From NCBI GenBank assembly GCA_934647165.1, contig CAKUFA010000010.1, positions 10,971-74,970 of the forward strand: DNA of 64,000 nucleotides, in the 5' to 3' direction. Below are positions 61,287 to 64,000 of this stretch, piece by piece. Within the stretch, counting starts at the first letter, position 1, and every line of letters starts with the position of its first letter. The notes beneath the pieces are model-generated. The model worked only from the letters and a program-made list of their open reading frames with translations. It was not told where the DNA came from and searched no databases. Made by a program: the position numbers and the translations under genes. The stretch is from an uncultured Clostridia bacterium. Lineage in GTDB: Bacteria > Bacillota > Clostridia > Christensenellales > Aristaeellaceae.

Positions 61287-61538
61287 TTATGCATTGGCGC
61301 GCGGCGCGATTTCCTCCTGGATGAGGCTCACAACGCGATCCTGATCCACATGATGGAACTTCACGCCATCCACCTTCACGCAGGGGCCGTCCTTGCATTC
61401 ACCCATGCAGAAACTGGCGCTCAACTCCACTTTGTCTTTCAGCCCCGCCTTGGCAATTTCGTCCTGAAACAGCTTCGTGGTGGCATAGGCTCCTTTCATG
61501 TGACAGGCAGATCCCACACAAATGCTCACCTTAACCAT
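61287..61538 (-). CDS. 2Fe-2S thioredoxin-like ferredoxin (NuoE C-terminal type)
   Basis: An 83-residue protein with cysteines in VCVGSAC-like ICVGSACHMKG (Cys7, Cys12) and SFCMGECKDGPCVKV, the 2Fe-2S pattern of the NuoE/HydC C-terminal domain. It probably passes electrons between or to the two hydrogenase proteins on either side. ATG 61538 has AAAGGAGG upstream; a longer frame to 61619 lacks one. It lies between the group B-type hydrogenase and HydS genes. Confidence 0.9.
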   Translation of the reverse strand: MVKVSICVGSACHMKGAYATTKLFQDEIAKAGLKDKVELSASFCMGECKDGPCVKVDGVKFHHVDQDRVVSLIQEEIAPRANA

Positions 61539-61658
61539 GGTGCTTCCTCCTTTACCTTTCTTTTTTTCAAGGAGCGGCTGCCCCTTATGGCAGCGGCCGA
61601 TCCCCGTTTTTGCACGCACAAGCAGGCAGCGCGTTCGCCTGCCGTGATTCCGTGATGA

Positions 61659-63098
61659 TTAGTCTGCTCCCAGCACATCCATGATGACCAGTGAATCATC
61701 AATGCGCTTTTCCAGCGCTAGCCGACCGTATTTATCCACCTCGGCCTTTTCTTTGGGGCCATGGGTCAGGCAGCCGGGTCCGCCAATGCAACCCTGCTCG
61801 CAGGCCATGCCCTCGATGAAATTCTCCGGCAGCAACCCCTTGGAAGCCTTCAGAAGTGCCAGTTTGCACTCTTCCAAGCCGCTGCAAGACAACGCTTTGA
61901 GCTGGAAGTCGTCTCCTGACACGCCCTGCTCCTTAAGCGCCTCTGCTACAGCATCCTTCAGGCCGCCGCTGCGGGCAAAAATACGTCCGAAATAGGACGC
62001 GTTGTTCAGTACGTCATCCTCCATTGCCTTCAAATCAATATCATATGCATCGATCATGGCCTGCAGCTCTTCAAAGGTCATGGCCACGTCCACCAGATCC
62101 TTGACGTGCTCCTGTTTCACTTCGCCCTTCTTGGCCACGCAGGGCCCCATAAATACCACATGGCTGTCCGGATGCGCCTTTTTAATTATCTTGGCAATCA
62201 TAGCCATGGGCGAAAGGTTGTGGGAGATATGTTCCACCATGGTGGGGAAATTCTTCTTAATGTAGCTCACAAAAGCCGGGCAGCAGCTGCTTGTCAGGAA
62301 GCCTTTTTCCACCAGCTCCTTGGCTTCAAAATAAGCCACCATATCCGCGCCAAGCGCCGCTTCAATCACCGCGGTGAACCCGATTTGCTTCAAGGCAGAT
62401 ACTACCTGACCGGTTGTTACCCCGTCAAACTGGCCGGAAATGGAGGGGGCAACCACCGCATACAGCGGCGTATCCTGCTGCTTGCTTTCATGCAAAAGCT
62501 TGATGACCTTGGTGATGTAGCTCTTGTCCACAATAGCACCGAAGGGACACTGATACACACATGCACCGCAGCTGACGCACTTTTCCTCGTTAATGTGCGC
62601 CTTCTTGTTTTCATCCATTTTGATTGCGCCGGGCTTGCAGGCACGTTCACAGGGGCGAACGTTCTTGGTGATGGCACTATAAGGACAGGCCGCAACGCAC
62701 TTGCCGCAGGCGATGCACTTGCTGTGGTCAATAAACGCATGATGATTCGGGAAAGAAATAGCGCCCTTAGGGCATGCATTGGCGCAGCGGTGCGCAATGC
62801 AGCCGCGGCAGGCGTCGCTTACCGTTACCTGACTCACCGGGCACTCGTCGCAGGCAATGGGCAGCACTTCCACCTCGCTTGTGTGGCCCGGATGTCCGCC
62901 AAGCGCCATCTGTACACGCTCCTGCACAATGGCACGTTCCTTATAAATGCAGCAGCGCATGGTCGGCTGCGGCCCGGGCACAATCTTCTCCGGAATAGAG
63001 AGAAGCCCCTCAGCCAGCTTGTCGTCCTTGGCCAGGCGAGCCACCTCGCGCAGCACTTCATATTTCAATTCCTGAACATTGGTATCAAACTTTGCCAC
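61659..63098 (-). CDS. [FeFe] hydrogenase, group B-type
   Basis: A 479-residue enzyme that reduces protons with ferredoxin electrons or the reverse. The N-terminal region carries an unusual set of cysteines (about 49-110) plus two 4Fe-4S motifs (CIACGKCVAACP at 128-139 and CVSCGACVYQCP at 174-185). The H-cluster motifs are TSSCCP (269-274), GPCVAKK (318-324) and CEQGC (433-437). It resembles the monomeric HydA2 of Ruminococcus albus, which lies beside a HydS gene. The start is GTG at 63098 with only a weak GGGGTG site. Confidence 0.93.
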   Translation of the reverse strand: MAKFDTNVQELKYEVLREVARLAKDDKLAEGLLSIPEKIVPGPQPTMRCCIYKERAIVQERVQMALGGHPGHTSEVEVLPIACDECPVSQVTVSDACRGCIAHRCANACPKGAISFPNHHAFIDHSKCIACGKCVAACPYSAITKNVRPCERACKPGAIKMDENKKAHINEEKCVSCGACVYQCPFGAIVDKSYITKVIKLLHESKQQDTPLYAVVAPSISGQFDGVTTGQVVSALKQIGFTAVIEAALGADMVAYFEAKELVEKGFLTSSCCPAFVSYIKKNFPTMVEHISHNLSPMAMIAKIIKKAHPDSHVVFMGPCVAKKGEVKQEHVKDLVDVAMTFEELQAMIDAYDIDLKAMEDDVLNNASYFGRIFARSGGLKDAVAEALKEQGVSGDDFQLKALSCSGLEECKLALLKASKGLLPENFIEGMACEQGCIGGPGCLTHGPKEKAEVDKYGRLALEKRIDDSLVIMDVLGAD

Positions 63099-63330
63099 AG
63101 TTCAAGCACCCCACACTTTGTTATTGTTTTGACTATCCTTCTTTTGTTTCGACGTTTTTCTTGTTCTCTCCTTCCTTTTTCTTTGCTTTTTTCATTTTTT
63201 ACTGAAAACTGTCACACTGTCGAGTTTCCGTATACTTTCTTGTGCGTTGTTGCCAGAAAGACGTTCTCTTCATCAATTATGCTGTTTTTTCGATTTTGGG
63301 TGTAAATCTATCGCAATGCGCTTCCCAAAA
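63099..63330. other. Gene-free stretch upstream of the hydrogenase operon
   Basis: A T-rich plus strand (A-rich on the minus strand, which is the transcribed leader) with no gene and no clear promoter. TTTACA and CATAAT near 63285-63310 on the minus strand are 19 bases apart, too far for a good promoter. No Rex-type TTGT-N-ACAA palindrome was found. Confidence 0.4.
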
Positions 63331-63368
63331 TGGCAAAACGGCATCCCCTCTCTATGCAGAGGATGCCG
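63331..63368 (-). terminator. Terminator of deoD
   Basis: CGGCATCC (63339-63346) pairs with GGATGCCG (63361-63368), inner loop of 14 bases; on the minus strand TTTTGCCA follows. It lies 86 bases after the deoD stop codon. Confidence 0.7.
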
Positions 63369-63454
63369 CTTCGCATCAGTCATTCCGGTTTACTGCCACT
63401 TGAAAAGAAAGAACATAGGCTATTGGTTTTTCGTCTTTCGTTGCCAACTTATGC

Positions 63455-64000
63455 TCAGGCAATTTCCAGTGCAATCTCCATCATTTTGGTAAAGGAGTTC
63501 TGTCTTTCTTCCGCCGTCAGCCCATCGCCGGTGAACGGATTATCGGAAATCGTGCACAGGCACAGGGCGTTTTTGCCCGCACGCGCAGCATTCATGTACA
63601 GGGCAGCGCTTTCCATCTCCACCGCCAGCACGCCCAACTTTTGCAGCGTTGCGTTGCTGTTGGATTCATCATAGAATACGTCCGATGAATAGATGGCGCC
63701 CGGGATCACGCGCTGCCCCATCTTTTCACCCGTTTCCACGGCTTTGCGCAGCAGTTCAAAGGAGCAGCAGGGTGCAACGGTTCCTGCAAACCCGTATTGA
63801 TGCGAGAAATTGGAGTCCGTATAGGCGCTCATGCCCGCCACAATATCCCGCACCTTCAGCTTGGTGCTGAGCATGCCGGCGGAACCGATGCGGATAATAT
63901 TTTCCACATCATAGAAATTAAACAGCTCGTAGGAATAGATGCCGATAGAGGGCATGTCCATGCCGGAAGCCATTACAGACACGCGCTTGTCGTGGTAGGT
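63455..64000 (-). CDS. deoD: Purine-nucleoside phosphorylase DeoD, 5' end outside the window
   Basis: DeoD cleaves purine (deoxy)nucleosides with phosphate to base and (deoxy)ribose 1-phosphate. The visible 181 codons match the E. coli-type enzyme from its middle to the C-terminus: SVMASGMDMPSIGIYSYELF, RIGSAGML, VEMESAALY and ISDNPFTGDGLTAEERQ. The start lies beyond base 64000, so about 50 N-terminal residues are missing. A purine salvage link to the adenine operon 33 kb away is possible but not shown. Confidence 0.94.
   Translation of the reverse strand, partial: TYHDKRVSVMASGMDMPSIGIYSYELFNFYDVENIIRIGSAGMLSTKLKVRDIVAGMSAYTDSNFSHQYGFAGTVAPCCSFELLRKAVETGEKMGQRVIPGAIYSSDVFYDESNSNATLQKLGVLAVEMESAALYMNAARAGKNALCLCTISDNPFTGDGLTAEERQNSFTKMMEIALEIA

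Noticed and set aside
62106..63305. Plus-strand frame of 399 codons opposite the hydrogenase gene
   Set aside because: Shadow of the hydrogenase; runs into a T-rich intergenic region with no start signal.
63099..63330. Possible Rex binding site upstream of the hydrogenase operon
   Set aside because: No TTGT-N-ACAA type palindrome could be found, although Rex control would be expected.
1..64000. tRNA, rRNA, CRISPR arrays, insertion sequences and prophage genes
   Set aside because: Looked for on both strands by eye; no cloverleaf with GTTCGAATC-type arm, spaced repeats, transposase or integrase was recognised.

Overview
The window comes from a spore-forming Firmicute of class Clostridia with fairly high GC for that class; a Christensenellales or Oscillospirales gut lineage is a guess. 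The evidence is bofA, gpr and spoIIP, an Asp23/AmaP envelope module, a Gram-positive ThiI without a rhodanese domain, a T-box on hisS-aspS, [FeFe] hydrogenases and strong purine-rich ribosome binding sites. No rRNA, tRNA, CRISPR array, insertion sequence or phage gene was found.

Region 1 (1-10.3 kb, nearly all minus strand) is a housekeeping block: asp23, amaP, DUF2273, nusB, a Kae1/TsaD-like gene, folD, xseA, xseB, a polyprenyl synthase, divergent PAP2, a small membrane protein, a NifS-like desulfurase and thiI, meeting bofA head to head. Region 2 (10.3-19.5 kb) holds aspS and hisS behind a T-box, fhs, a polysaccharide deacetylase, an ECF sigma factor with a membrane partner, a His/Cys-rich protein and a small secreted protein.

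Region 3 (19.6-30.3 kb, plus strand) is a long compact operon: a CUT1-type sugar ABC importer, a CehA/McbA-type PHP metallohydrolase, a LOG-family phosphoribohydrolase, a BtpA/SgcQ TIM-barrel protein, a SIS-domain protein, a GRP/DMT-type transporter, a NADAR-family protein and adenine deaminase. Together these suggest uptake and breakdown of a purine- or ribose-containing N-glycoside. I know of no described pathway with this gene set, and it is the best candidate for a new system here. Region 4 (30.3-37.1 kb) has a second ECF/partner pair and an ABC-FtsX-adaptor-TetR operon.

Region 5 (37.1-44.6 kb) is a hexuronate regulon: uxaB-uxaA-kduI-kduD diverges from a LacI-type regulator and uxaC, with two matching palindromic operators at the two divergent promoters. 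Region 6 (44.7-54.7 kb) holds gpr-spoIIP with a sigma-G-like promoter, an FGGY kinase, a CPA2 antiporter translationally coupled to a PII-like protein, a DUF4342 protein next to a two-component system, and a serine hydrolase. Region 7 (54.8-64 kb) holds an RlmI-type methyltransferase, a CTP synthase whose glutaminase nucleophile is replaced by glycine, a decayed lactate dehydrogenase gene, an H2-sensing/hydrogenase operon (group B-type hydrogenase, 2Fe-2S protein, PAS-containing HydS-type sensor, SpoIIE phosphatase), and a deoD cut by the window edge.
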